35,563 nucleotides of DNA from Geminicoccaceae bacterium. Lineage in GTDB: Bacteria; Pseudomonadota; Alphaproteobacteria; Geminicoccales; Geminicoccaceae. How positions within the stretch are numbered: the stretch's first letter is position 1; each line of letters begins with the position of its first letter. Shown here piece after piece: positions 19,667-27,927 of the stretch. A program made the position numbers and the translations under genes. The stretch covers positions 1 through 35,563 of the forward strand of contig RECO01000180.1 in the NCBI GenBank assembly GCA_007694015.1, in the 5' to 3' direction. Under the pieces are notes generated by a model, which worked only from the letters and a program-made list of their open reading frames with translations, ran no database searches and had not been told where the DNA came from.

Positions 19667-20062
19667 ATGGCCAAGCTGATCCACGCGATGGTGCGCGTGC
19701 TGGAGCTGGAGCGCTCGATCGACTTCTACGACCGGGCGTTCGGCTTGAAGGTCGCCGACCGCTTCGACTTCGACAGCTTCACGCTGGTCTATCTGCGCAA
19801 CGCCGAATGCGACGTCGAGGTCGAGCTCACCTTGAACAAGGGACGTAGCGAGCCCTACGATCTCGGCGACGGCTACGGGCATCTGGCCTTCTGCGTCGAC
19901 GACCTCGATGCCCAACATGCCCGCTTCGAAGCCCAGGGTCTGGCGCCGAACAAGATCGTCGCCTTCGAGCGCGATGGCGCCTTGATGGCGCGCTTCTTCT
20001 TCGTGCAGGACCCCGACGGTTACAAGATCGAAGTCCTGCAGCGCCACGGCCGCTACCGCTGA
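19667..20062 (+). CDS. VOC family protein, lactoylglutathione lyase-like
   Basis: MAKLIHAMVRVLELERSIDFYDRAFGLKVADR ... GYGHLAFCVDDLD ... FFVQDPDGYKIEVLQR. Confidence 0.9.
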   Translation: MAKLIHAMVRVLELERSIDFYDRAFGLKVADRFDFDSFTLVYLRNAECDVEVELTLNKGRSEPYDLGDGYGHLAFCVDDLDAQHARFEAQGLAPNKIVAFERDGALMARFFFVQDPDGYKIEVLQRHGRYR

Positions 20063-20095
20063 CCGCTGCTCGCGGCCAACCGGGTGCGCCGCGCC

Positions 20096-20581
20096 TTACG
20101 AGAGCGCGTCGATCTCTGCGTTGGAGAGGCTGCCCGGAACCAGCGTGATCGGGACGCGCAAGCCGCCGGCGTTGACGATCAGCTCGCTCACCAGCGGGCC
20201 CGGTCCCTCGCCCTCGCTCGCCGTGCCGAGCACGAGCAGGCTGATTTCCGGTTCGTCCGCGATCAAGGAGAGCAGCTGTTCCCGCTTTTGGCCCGTGCGC
20301 AGGTAGAGGGTGGGCTCGATGCCCGTCATGTCCTTGACCTCCCGGGCGAGGCTTTCCAACTGGCCTTCGACCTCGGCGCGGGCCTCCTCCTCCATGACGC
20401 GGCCGACGCCGACCCATTGTTGGAACTCGACCGGCTCGATCACGCCCAAGAGCGCCACGTGGCCGTCGGTGTGGACGGCGCGGCGGCAAGCAAAGCGCAG
20501 CGCATTGCGCATTTCTTCGCTTTGGTCGGCGACCACCAAGAACACGCGCCGCGGGGCCGGCGGGTCGTCGATCATGCTCAA
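20096..20581 (-). CDS. universal stress protein (UspA family)
   Basis: VFLVVADQSEEMRNALRFACRRA ... PEISLLVLGTASEGEGPGPLVSELI ... VPITLVPG. Confidence 0.88.
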   Translation of the reverse strand: MSMIDDPPAPRRVFLVVADQSEEMRNALRFACRRAVHTDGHVALLGVIEPVEFQQWVGVGRVMEEEARAEVEGQLESLAREVKDMTGIEPTLYLRTGQKREQLLSLIADEPEISLLVLGTASEGEGPGPLVSELIVNAGGLRVPITLVPGSLSNAEIDALS

Positions 20582-21321
20582 TTCCTCCTGAACGCGAGGG
20601 CGGCCATCCAGCCGGCGAAGATGGCAAAGCTGATGGCGCCGAGGGCGTAGAGCGGGGCTTGGTCCTGGGCGACGTCGGACATGCGCGCCTCGAACCCGAC
20701 CTTGCTGATGACCAATGCACTTTGCTGGGCGGCGACGATGCTGCCGCCCTGGATGGCGAACACCTCGACCTGATAGCGTCCCGGCGGGACATTGGCGGGA
20801 AAGGGGATGGTGGTGCGAAACAGCCCGCGGCCCAGGAACCGCACCCTCAGATCGTCGGCATAGAGCGCTTCGCGTTGCTTGTTGCGGATCAGGCCGGCGC
20901 GAAACCGCTGCAGTCGCTCCGCCTCGCTGGCTTCGTCGGTGGCCAGCCGCAGGTGCTCCAGCCCGATGCCGTGGCGCGCCAAGGCACCCGGCCCCAGGAT
21001 CTCGTCCGGCGGTCGCGTCGCCGCCACGGCGTAGAACGCCGGAATGTCGCGAAACGTCATCGCTTCCTGGTTGAGCCAGATCCCGGCGAAGCGGTCCTTG
21101 CGGCGCACGGTGATGGTCTCACTCGGGCCGCGGACGACGACGATGACGTCGTCGGCCTCGTCGGCGGTGCCGAACAGGAGCACGTCCGAGCCGCCGAACG
21201 CCGTGGTGATGGGGATGAGGTGGCGCGACAGATCGGCGACGATGGTGGCGGCGCGAGCTTCACCGGCTCCGCCCAAGACGAGCAGGAGGGCGGTGAGCCA
21301 AAGTGCTGCGGTGCGCCTCAT
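20578..21321 (-). CDS. TIGR02186-like membrane-anchored protein
   Basis: Signal peptide, DVIVVVRGPSETITVRRKDRFAGIWLN..., C-terminal TM; 4-nt overlaps with genes on both sides. Confidence 0.8.
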   Translation of the reverse strand: MRRTAALWLTALLLVLGGAGEARAATIVADLSRHLIPITTAFGGSDVLLFGTADEADDVIVVVRGPSETITVRRKDRFAGIWLNQEAMTFRDIPAFYAVAATRPPDEILGPGALARHGIGLEHLRLATDEASEAERLQRFRAGLIRNKQREALYADDLRVRFLGRGLFRTTIPFPANVPPGRYQVEVFAIQGGSIVAAQQSALVISKVGFEARMSDVAQDQAPLYALGAISFAIFAGWMAALAFRRN

Positions 21322-22301
21322 GCCCGCGACCAGAGCGTGCGCCAAGCCGGCCCCCAGCCGCCGGTGGCCAGGACGTGGACCATCCACGCCGATCCCGCGA
21401 TCATGCCGAAAAGGCCGGCCCAGGCCGCCGGCGCCAGCATCGCGGCGCCGCCGATGCCGGCCCCGAGCGTGCAGCCGCCGACCGCCGCCCCGCCGATCCC
21501 CATGGCGGCGCCGCCGAGCAGGTGGCGCCTGGTATCGTCGTCGAAGCGGGCCGGATCGAACCGCCAGCGGCCCGCCCACCCGGCACTGATCGCGGCACCC
21601 GCGACCGTGCCGACCAGCACGGCGAGCCAGGCGGTTTGCGCGGCGCTCACGGGCGCGGCGACGGTGATCGGGACGAAATTGAGCGGCAAGGCGGTGCCGA
21701 GGGCGCCGGTCGCGCCGAGCACGGCGAGCATGGCCACCCCCAGCAAGCCCGCGGTCATGAGGCCGGCAAGCTGGCGTTGTTCGACGTGACGCGCGCACCA
21801 GGCAAGCGCCCCCAGGCCGATCGCCAGCGTCAGGATCGCGAGGGCGCTGGGTCCGCCGACGGCCGTCGCCTCGGGCGGCAAGACCAGGACGGTCAGGGCC
21901 GCCAGCTTCGCCATCGCGAGCAGCGCCAGCATCGCCTTCACCTGACCGCTGGCTGCCCGCACCACCAGCCGCGACGCGCAGCCGCCGCCGAGCACCATGC
22001 CAACGCCGAACAGGATGCCACCCGTGAGCGCAAGGCCGAGATGGGCGCGCGGCCAGGTCAGGGCCGCGGGGTCGATCAAGCCGCCGAGCCAAGCGCCCTG
22101 AAGCGTCACCAGCGTCGTGGCCAGGGCCAAGAGCCACCATCGGGCGCGGCGGAGGCTGCGAAACAGCACGAAATCGGCCACGGCACCCATGGTGCAGAAA
22201 TGGCTGCGCTCGAGTGCTGCCCCCACGACGAGACCCAAGCCGCCCAAGGCGACGACGATGGCTATGGTCTCGCTCACCGGCCCATCCAGCCCCAAGGCCA
22301 A
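21318..22301 (-). CDS. YeeE/YedE family (sulphur transport) membrane protein
   Basis: Conserved Cys motifs SHFCTMGA, GGGCASR, GGCTLGAG; multi-TM; TTG start or internal alternative. Confidence 0.88.
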   Translation of the reverse strand: MALGLDGPVSETIAIVVALGGLGLVVGAALERSHFCTMGAVADFVLFRSLRRARWWLLALATTLVTLQGAWLGGLIDPAALTWPRAHLGLALTGGILFGVGMVLGGGCASRLVVRAASGQVKAMLALLAMAKLAALTVLVLPPEATAVGGPSALAILTLAIGLGALAWCARHVEQRQLAGLMTAGLLGVAMLAVLGATGALGTALPLNFVPITVAAPVSAAQTAWLAVLVGTVAGAAISAGWAGRWRFDPARFDDDTRRHLLGGAAMGIGGAAVGGCTLGAGIGGAAMLAPAAWAGLFGMIAGSAWMVHVLATGGWGPAWRTLWSRA

Positions 22302-22375
22302 TATCTCCCGGCCATTCGAGGAGCGTGCTGGCCCGAGCCGCGGACGAGGTCAAGTCTGGAGGTGCGGCGCGGCTC

Positions 22376-23263
22376 TCACGAAGCGTTCGCGAGCAACAGT
22401 TCGCCCACGTCGAGAAAGCGCTGCGGATCGACCGGCTGACCGTCGACGATCACCTCGTAGTGGAGATGCACGCCCGTCGCCCGTCCGGTGCGCCCCATGC
22501 CGCCGATCTTCTGGTCGGCGGCGACGACGTCGCCCTTGCGGACCAGGTACGTGTGCAGGTGCGCGTAGAGTGTGTGCACCCCGTTGCCGTGATCGATCTC
22601 CACCAGATTGCCGTAGGCGCCATACCGTCCGGCGCGCAGGACGGTGCCGGCGGCCGTGGCATGGATCGGCGTGCCCTGCGCACCGGACATGTCGATGCCC
22701 CGATGAAAGCCGAAGCGGCCGCGGATGGGATCGCGCCTGGGACCGAAGCCGCTGGTCAGCCGGTACTCGCCGCGCACCGGCGACGACAGGGGCACGGTCG
22801 TCATCACCCGATCGATCAGCGCCGCCATCTGCAGCTCGGGCAAGGCCTGGGCGTCATTGAGCTCCTGGAACGGGCCACCCACGCCATTCGTGCCGTTCTT
22901 GAGGGCGCCCAACACCAAGCGCGCCGGGTCGACACCGGTCGACGCCAAAAGCCCGGCGATCTCGTTGCCGGTCGCGTCCAGCCAGCTCGCGACGTCCGCC
23001 TCGGCGATCGGCTCATCGGCAACGATCCGCGCCACGAACGCGCTGTTGGCGGCTTCGGCCATGGCCATGCGCACCTCTTCCGGTGCGCGCGTCGGCTCGA
23101 ACAGGCGCTCGGCGATGGTCTGCGCGGTGCTGGGCGTGGCTAGCAGGAGGGCGAGGATGGCGCCGGTCAGCCCAGGTTGCAGCAGCCCTTTGGGCAGCCT
23201 GTTGGGCAGAAGCGTTTGCGGCAGAAGGCTTAGGGGCGGGCGCTTTCGAGGCGCTCCGGTCAT
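22376..23263 (-). CDS. M23 family metallopeptidase (LytM domain)
   Basis: GFGPRRDPIRGRFGFHRGIDMSGAQGTPIHATAAGTV ... HLHYEVIVDGQPVDPQRFL; start assigned to ATG at 23263 before a signal-peptide-like segment; an upstream GTG at 23323 is possible. Confidence 0.92.
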   Translation of the reverse strand: MTGAPRKRPPLSLLPQTLLPNRLPKGLLQPGLTGAILALLLATPSTAQTIAERLFEPTRAPEEVRMAMAEAANSAFVARIVADEPIAEADVASWLDATGNEIAGLLASTGVDPARLVLGALKNGTNGVGGPFQELNDAQALPELQMAALIDRVMTTVPLSSPVRGEYRLTSGFGPRRDPIRGRFGFHRGIDMSGAQGTPIHATAAGTVLRAGRYGAYGNLVEIDHGNGVHTLYAHLHTYLVRKGDVVAADQKIGGMGRTGRATGVHLHYEVIVDGQPVDPQRFLDVGELLLANAS

Positions 23264-23299
23264 CCACCTCCGCGCGGTTCGGTGGAGGTGGATGACCGG
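23256..23299. promoter_or_regulatory. Long inverted repeat over the predicted M23 peptidase translation start
   Basis: CCGGTCATCCACCTCC (23256-23271) / GGAGGTGGATGACCGG (23284-23299): 16-bp perfect arms, 12-nt spacer; arms extend to 20 bp with one mismatch (23252-23303). Confidence 0.8.
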
Positions 23300-23430
23300 G
23301 GCGTTACCAAGGCTTGGTCGCACGCAGCTGTCTCCGTCTGTCCGTCACCAACGTACCGTGGGGCGCACATGCGCACACGATGGTACGGACTACGCAGCCG
23401 CTGTTTTATTCCCTCGACGTTTTCGCAAAC

Positions 23431-23874
23431 TCAATTCGTGCCCGCGCGGGCGCAGCCCGTGGGGCGACAGGCGATTTCGTGACCCCAGTCGATCAGGGTC
23501 GTGACCGCGAGGTTCACGGCCTGGTCGACCGCCAGCTCGGATTGGCCTCGATCGAGGGCCAAGGCCACCAGCCTGGGCGGCCCGTCGGCCGCGAGGCCAG
23601 GGGCGTGCGTGCGCCCGAGGATGGCGCGGGCCTCTTCGTCGCGCAGCAGATCGACGGGCCGGTTGCTGCCCTGCGGTGCGGTCACGAAGGCCAGCACGCA
23701 GGCGGGGGCGGCAGCGCCGGTCCGGTCGCGCGGCAGGTCGAGGGAAATGGTCCGCGGCAAGTCGAAGCGATCCTGCAGCGCCAAGAGGCAGCGGGTACCG
23801 AGCCCGCTGTCATCCGTGCCGCCGACGATCCAGGTTTGGGGTTCCACGCTCAAGGTCGCTCTCTCGTTGGTCAC
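23431..23874 (-). CDS. uncharacterised protein
   Basis: Coherent coding sequence VTNERATLSVEPQTWIVGGTDDSGLGTRCLLALQDRFDLPRTISLDLPRD...; no family recognised; start uncertain (GTG 23874 used). Confidence 0.6.
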   Translation of the reverse strand: MTNERATLSVEPQTWIVGGTDDSGLGTRCLLALQDRFDLPRTISLDLPRDRTGAAAPACVLAFVTAPQGSNRPVDLLRDEEARAILGRTHAPGLAADGPPRLVALALDRGQSELAVDQAVNLAVTTLIDWGHEIACRPTGCARAGTN

Positions 23875-24003
23875 CGGGCCACTGGTGCCGGGCCCGTTTG
23901 CTGCTTGTTTAGATTGACTCGAAAAAACCCGCACCGCCATTCGCCCTTCGCCCATAGCGCGCCGGAGCTTGACCCGGCGCTGCGCGATGCCGACCTTGGG
24001 CCC

Positions 24004-24669
24004 GTGCAGAAGGTGCGCGCGCATCCCCACTGGGTCCAGGCCCGCGTCGACTACGTCGCGGATGCAGCACTGCACGGGCTCGGGCTGGCGGGTGCGGTGT
24101 GGGCGGCGAGCCTCGCCTGGGCGCGGGCGACGGCCGCCGGCGATCCCTTGGTCGCCTGGGCGCTCTTCGTCTACGTCGCCGGCATGTTCGTGCTGGGCGC
24201 TGCCTCGGCCGCGTGCAACCTGAGCCGCGGCTTGGTCGCCAACCGGACGCCTTTGCGGCGGCTCGACCATGCCAGCATCTTCATCATGATCGCCGGCACC
24301 TACACGCCGTTCTGCGTCCTGGCCATCGGCGGCTTTTGGGGCGGGGTGCTGTTGGGCGTCGTTTGGACCCTGTGCCTGCAGGGTGCGGCGCTTCGGCTGT
24401 TCGGCTGGCCGAAGCGCGAGGGCGTCGCCTCCACCCTCTACCTTGCCGTCGGCTGGGTCGTCGTCCTGGCCCTCGTGCCCTTGATCGAAGCGCTGCCGCC
24501 GACCGGTCTTGCCTGGCTCGCCGCGGGCGGTGTCCTCTACTCGACCGGCGTGCTGTTCTACCTGTGGGACGGCTTGCCGTTCCACCGCGTCGTCTGGCAC
24601 GGCTTCGTGCTGGCCGCTGCCACCTGCCACGCCGTTGCGGTGTTCGGCACCGTCGCACCGGCGCCTTGA
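24004..24669 (+). CDS. hemolysin III / TrhA (PAQR-like) family membrane protein
   Basis: NRTPLRRLDHASIFIMIAGTYTPFCVL ... TGVLFYLWDGLPFHRVVWHGFVLAAATCHAVAVF; start (GTG) uncertain. Confidence 0.92.
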   Translation: MQKVRAHPHWVQARVDYVADAALHGLGLAGAVWAASLAWARATAAGDPLVAWALFVYVAGMFVLGAASAACNLSRGLVANRTPLRRLDHASIFIMIAGTYTPFCVLAIGGFWGGVLLGVVWTLCLQGAALRLFGWPKREGVASTLYLAVGWVVVLALVPLIEALPPTGLAWLAAGGVLYSTGVLFYLWDGLPFHRVVWHGFVLAAATCHAVAVFGTVAPAP

Positions 24670-24752
24670 GCCGCTCGACGGCTTCTGGGCGTTGACAGCG
24701 CCCGGCGATCGGCGCCATCCCCTGCGGCCGAAGCTGCACGGAGACCACGACC

Positions 24753-25076
24753 ATGCTGTACGACCATCGCACCTATGTCTGCCGGCCGGGGACGATCAAG
24801 CTGCACCTGGAACTTTACGAGAAGCTCGGCTGGGCCGTGCAGCGGCGCCACTTGGGCGAACCGGTCTTCTACGCGGTCACCGAAACCGGCAACGTCAACA
24901 GCTATGTCCACGTCTGGGCCTATGCCGATGCCGGCGACCGCGCCCAGAAGCGTGCGGCCATGCAGGCCGATGCCGAGTGGCAGGCCTATCTGAAGGCGAG
25001 CGCCGAGGCGGGCTACCTGATCGGCCAGGAGAACAAGCTCATGACGCCGACGAGCTTCTTCACCACCTCGAGCTGA
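24753..25076 (+). CDS. NIPSNAP family protein
   Basis: MLYDHRTYVCRPGTIKLHLELYEKLG ... YVHVWAYADAGDRAQKRAAMQADAEWQAYL. Confidence 0.88.
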   Translation: MLYDHRTYVCRPGTIKLHLELYEKLGWAVQRRHLGEPVFYAVTETGNVNSYVHVWAYADAGDRAQKRAAMQADAEWQAYLKASAEAGYLIGQENKLMTPTSFFTTSS

Positions 25077-25119
25077 GGGCGGCCGGCCTGCGCTTCAGCC
25101 GCCATCCGGCCGGCCGCCC
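25077..25119. terminator. Bidirectional terminator-like hairpin between convergent genes
   Basis: GGGCGGCCGGCC (25077-25088) / GGCCGGCCGCCC (25108-25119), perfect 12-bp stem starting immediately after the NIPSNAP stop codon; no T-run. Confidence 0.6.
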
Positions 25120-25130
25120 GGCGGCGCGCC

Positions 25131-25310
25131 TCAGCGGTCCTCGCGTTCGCGCCGCTCGCGCTGCTCCAGCGGTTCGTCCAGATGGGCGAGCGACGAGCCG
25201 TCGCCGCGCCGCTTGGCGAGGCGGGCCTTGCGGTATTGCCAGCCGCCATAGGCGACGAACGCCAAAAGCGTCGTGAGGGCCAGGACCATCACCAGGGTGT
25301 TTTCACCCAT
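25131..25310 (-). CDS. small single-TM protein, uncharacterised
   Basis: MGENTLVMVLALTTLLAFVAYGGWQYRKARLAKRRGDGSSLAHLDEPLEQRERREREDR; one TM then charged tail. Confidence 0.6.
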   Translation of the reverse strand: MGENTLVMVLALTTLLAFVAYGGWQYRKARLAKRRGDGSSLAHLDEPLEQRERREREDR

Positions 25311-25359
25311 GATCGAACTCCTTCGTCGTGGTTCTGCTCGACCAACGACGCCACCCGCG

Positions 25360-26037
25360 ATGGGTTCCGAGCTGCCGCTGCTGCGCTGGCGCCAAGACCA
25401 GGCGGTGCGGCCGCATCCCGTCATGGCGCGGCTGGCGGCAGCCACCGCCGCCTTGCCCGAGGGCCGGATGATGACCGCCCCGGAGCAGGCGGAACTCCTG
25501 GCCTTTCTCGTCGAGTCGATCGGCGCCGAGCTGGTGGTCGAGGTCGGCACCTTCACCGGCTACGGCACGCTCGCCCTCTCGTTGGCGCTGCCCGAACACG
25601 GCCGCTTGATCACCCTGGATGCGACCGATTGGGGCGGCCTCGGCGACCGGCACTGGCAGGAGGCGGGGGTGGCCCAGCGGATCGAACGCCGCCTCGGCCT
25701 CGCCGAGCCGAGCCTCGAAGCGCTCGTCCAGGGCCCGGAGCACGGCCGGGTCGACCTCGTCTACGTCGACGCCGACAAGAAGGGCTACCCCCGCTATCTG
25801 GAGCTGGCTTTGGAGCTGGTCCGGCCGGGGGGGCTCGTCGCCCTGGACAATTGCTTTTGGGGCGGGGCGGTCGCCGAGGCGAGCGACCAGAGCCGCCAGG
25901 CCCGTGCGCTGCGCGCGGTTGTCGCGCGCTGCCGCGAGGACCAGGGCCTCGCCATGACCCTGGTCCCGATCGCCGACGGCCTCTTGCTGTTGCGCAAACG
26001 GCCTGTCGCTCAGTCCACCGGCACCTCGATCAGATAG
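25360..26037 (+). CDS. class I SAM-dependent O-methyltransferase
   Basis: VVEVGTFTGYGTLALSLALPEHGRLITLDATDW ... VDLVYVDADKKGYPRYLELALELVRPGGLVALDNCFWGG; start could be 25309. Confidence 0.92.
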   Translation: MGSELPLLRWRQDQAVRPHPVMARLAAATAALPEGRMMTAPEQAELLAFLVESIGAELVVEVGTFTGYGTLALSLALPEHGRLITLDATDWGGLGDRHWQEAGVAQRIERRLGLAEPSLEALVQGPEHGRVDLVYVDADKKGYPRYLELALELVRPGGLVALDNCFWGGAVAEASDQSRQARALRAVVARCREDQGLAMTLVPIADGLLLLRKRPVAQSTGTSIR

Positions 26038-27560
26038 GGGCCGGGCTCGGCGAAACCCTTGGCGAGTGCCTGCACGAGTTCGGCCGCATCGGTCACCCGC
26101 TCGCCGGGCACCCCCATACCCTTGGCGAGGCTCACCCAGTCGATCACCGGGCGGTCCACGGTCAACATGTCGAGCGCGGTGCGCCCCGGATTGGCGCCGA
26201 CCTTGTAGAGCTCCTGGTGCAAGCTCTGATAGCCCTGGTTGGCGAACACCAGCGTGGTGACGTTCAGCCCCTCGCGCGCCTGGGTCCAGAGCGCCTGCAC
26301 CGTGTACATGCCCGAGCCGTCGGCCTGCAGCGCCAAGACCGGCCGATCCGGGCAGGCGACCGCGGCGCCGCTGGCGAAGGGAAAGCCGATGCCGATCGAC
26401 CCGCCGGTGAGGCTCAGCCAGCTGTGCGGCACGCCGCCGCGGGTCATCGGGTAGATCTCGCGGCCCATGGTGAGCCCCTCGTCGGCGACGATGGCACCCT
26501 CGGGCAACAGGGCCGCCACCGCCTGGCCGATGCTCTCCGCCGTGAGGCCGCCGCTGACCGGCGCCACCGGCCGGCGGACCGTCTCCAAGGGCGCATCCGT
26601 GACCTTGACGCCCAGGCGGTCGGCGAGCCTCGCCAAGGCCTCGGGCCCCGATTGCTCGGGCCGGGCCAGGGCCAGGACCTCGGTCCCGTCGAGCAGCACA
26701 CGGCTCGGCTTGCCCGGATAGGCGAAGAACGCCACGGGCTCCGCCGCCTCGACCGTCAAGCAGTGGCGAAACGGCGCCAACAGCTCGATCGCCTGGTCCA
26801 CCGGGTAGGGAATGCGCGGCACGAAGGGCAGGTCGCCGCCGCGCTCCAGCCGCGGATTGGAGGTCGGCGCCATCAGGGTCGCCCCGGTGCGGGCCGCGAT
26901 GGCCGCGGCGAGCCGCAGGCTTTGCGGATCGCGCAAGGCGGAAAAGCCGACGAGCAAGAGCGTCCGCTGACCGCCTTGGAGGATGCGGGCAGCCGCGTCG
27001 ATCTGGGCGTCGTCGATCGGCTCGGGCGCGTGGCTCGGCAGGGCCGGGGCGGGACCTTGGGCTTCGTCCCAGGCGGTGTCGGCGGGCAGGACCAGGGTGG
27101 CGATACGGCCCGGATAGCTGGTGGCGGCCGCGAGGGCCGCCGCCCCTTCGCTGGCGACCTCGCGCGCCGAGGCCGCGGTGCGCACCCAATGCGAAAACGG
27201 CCGTGCCGCCCCCTCGACGTCGCCCGAGAGTGGCGCGTCGTAGGCCATGTGCCTCGTCGCATGGTCGCCGACCACGTTGACCATCGGCGTGCGCGCCTTC
27301 TTCGCGTTGTGCAGGTTCGCGCTGGCATTGGCGAGGCCGGGGGCGAGGTGCAACAGCGTTACGGCCGGCTTGTTCGCCATCCGGGCATAGCCGTCGGCGG
27401 CCCCGGTCACGACGCCCTCGAACAGGCCCAGGACGCAGCGCATCCGCTTGGTCCGGTCGAGGGCGGCAACGAAGTGCATCTCCGAGGTGCCGGGATTGGC
27501 GAAACACACCTCCACGCCCCCATCGGCCAGGGTGTGGACCAGACTCTCGGCACCGTTCAT
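26010..27560 (-). CDS. thiamine diphosphate-dependent enzyme, acetolactate synthase large subunit-like
   Basis: MNGAESLVHTLADGGVEVCFANPGTSEMHFVAALDRTKRMRCVLGLFEGVVTGAADGYARM; C-terminal GSGMYTVQALWTQAREGLNVTTLVFANQGYQ (ThDP site GDG replaced by ADGSGM). Confidence 0.92.
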   Translation of the reverse strand: MNGAESLVHTLADGGVEVCFANPGTSEMHFVAALDRTKRMRCVLGLFEGVVTGAADGYARMANKPAVTLLHLAPGLANASANLHNAKKARTPMVNVVGDHATRHMAYDAPLSGDVEGAARPFSHWVRTAASAREVASEGAAALAAATSYPGRIATLVLPADTAWDEAQGPAPALPSHAPEPIDDAQIDAAARILQGGQRTLLLVGFSALRDPQSLRLAAAIAARTGATLMAPTSNPRLERGGDLPFVPRIPYPVDQAIELLAPFRHCLTVEAAEPVAFFAYPGKPSRVLLDGTEVLALARPEQSGPEALARLADRLGVKVTDAPLETVRRPVAPVSGGLTAESIGQAVAALLPEGAIVADEGLTMGREIYPMTRGGVPHSWLSLTGGSIGIGFPFASGAAVACPDRPVLALQADGSGMYTVQALWTQAREGLNVTTLVFANQGYQSLHQELYKVGANPGRTALDMLTVDRPVIDWVSLAKGMGVPGERVTDAAELVQALAKGFAEPGPYLIEVPVD

Positions 27561-27642
27561 GGCTGCTCCTCGCAAGGCTCGACTTGTCGGGGCCTGTGCA
27601 AAGCGCCTAAGTCGGGCCCACGTCAAGCCGAGGAGCGCTCCG

Positions 27643-27927
27643 ATGATGGAAAAGGCGGTGCCGACCGTGTTCATCGACAACGACCGCACACGGGTGACGG
27701 AGTGGCGTTTCGCACCGGGTGCCGCCACCGGCTGGCACCGCCACGACTACGCCTACGTCGTCGTGCCGATGGTGAGCGGTCAGCTGCAACTGGTGGATGC
27801 AGCCGGCAACGCCACCTTCGCCGAGCTGAAGGCGGGTGTGCCCTATTTCCGCGACGCCGGCATCGAGCACGACGTCATCAACCCCAACGCCTTCGAATTC
27901 GTCTTCGTCGAAACCGAGTTCAAATAG
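27643..27927 (+). CDS. cupin domain-containing protein
   Basis: VTEWRFAPGAATGWHRHDYAYVVVPMVSGQLQLVDAAG ... GIEHDVINP. Confidence 0.88.
   Translation: MMEKAVPTVFIDNDRTRVTEWRFAPGAATGWHRHDYAYVVVPMVSGQLQLVDAAGNATFAELKAGVPYFRDAGIEHDVINPNAFEFVFVETEFK

Noticed and set aside
23292-23504. Plus-strand ORF beginning MTGALPRL from the right arm of the 23256-23299 inverted repeat
   Set aside because: Its similarity to the M23 N-terminus (MTGA) follows from the inverted repeat itself; the rest lacks protein-like composition and overlaps the M23 leader and the 23431-23874 ORF.
25303-27507. 734-aa minus-strand ORF overlapping the ThDP enzyme
   Set aside because: Alternative frame of the true acetolactate-synthase-like gene, rich in Arg/Gly/Pro.
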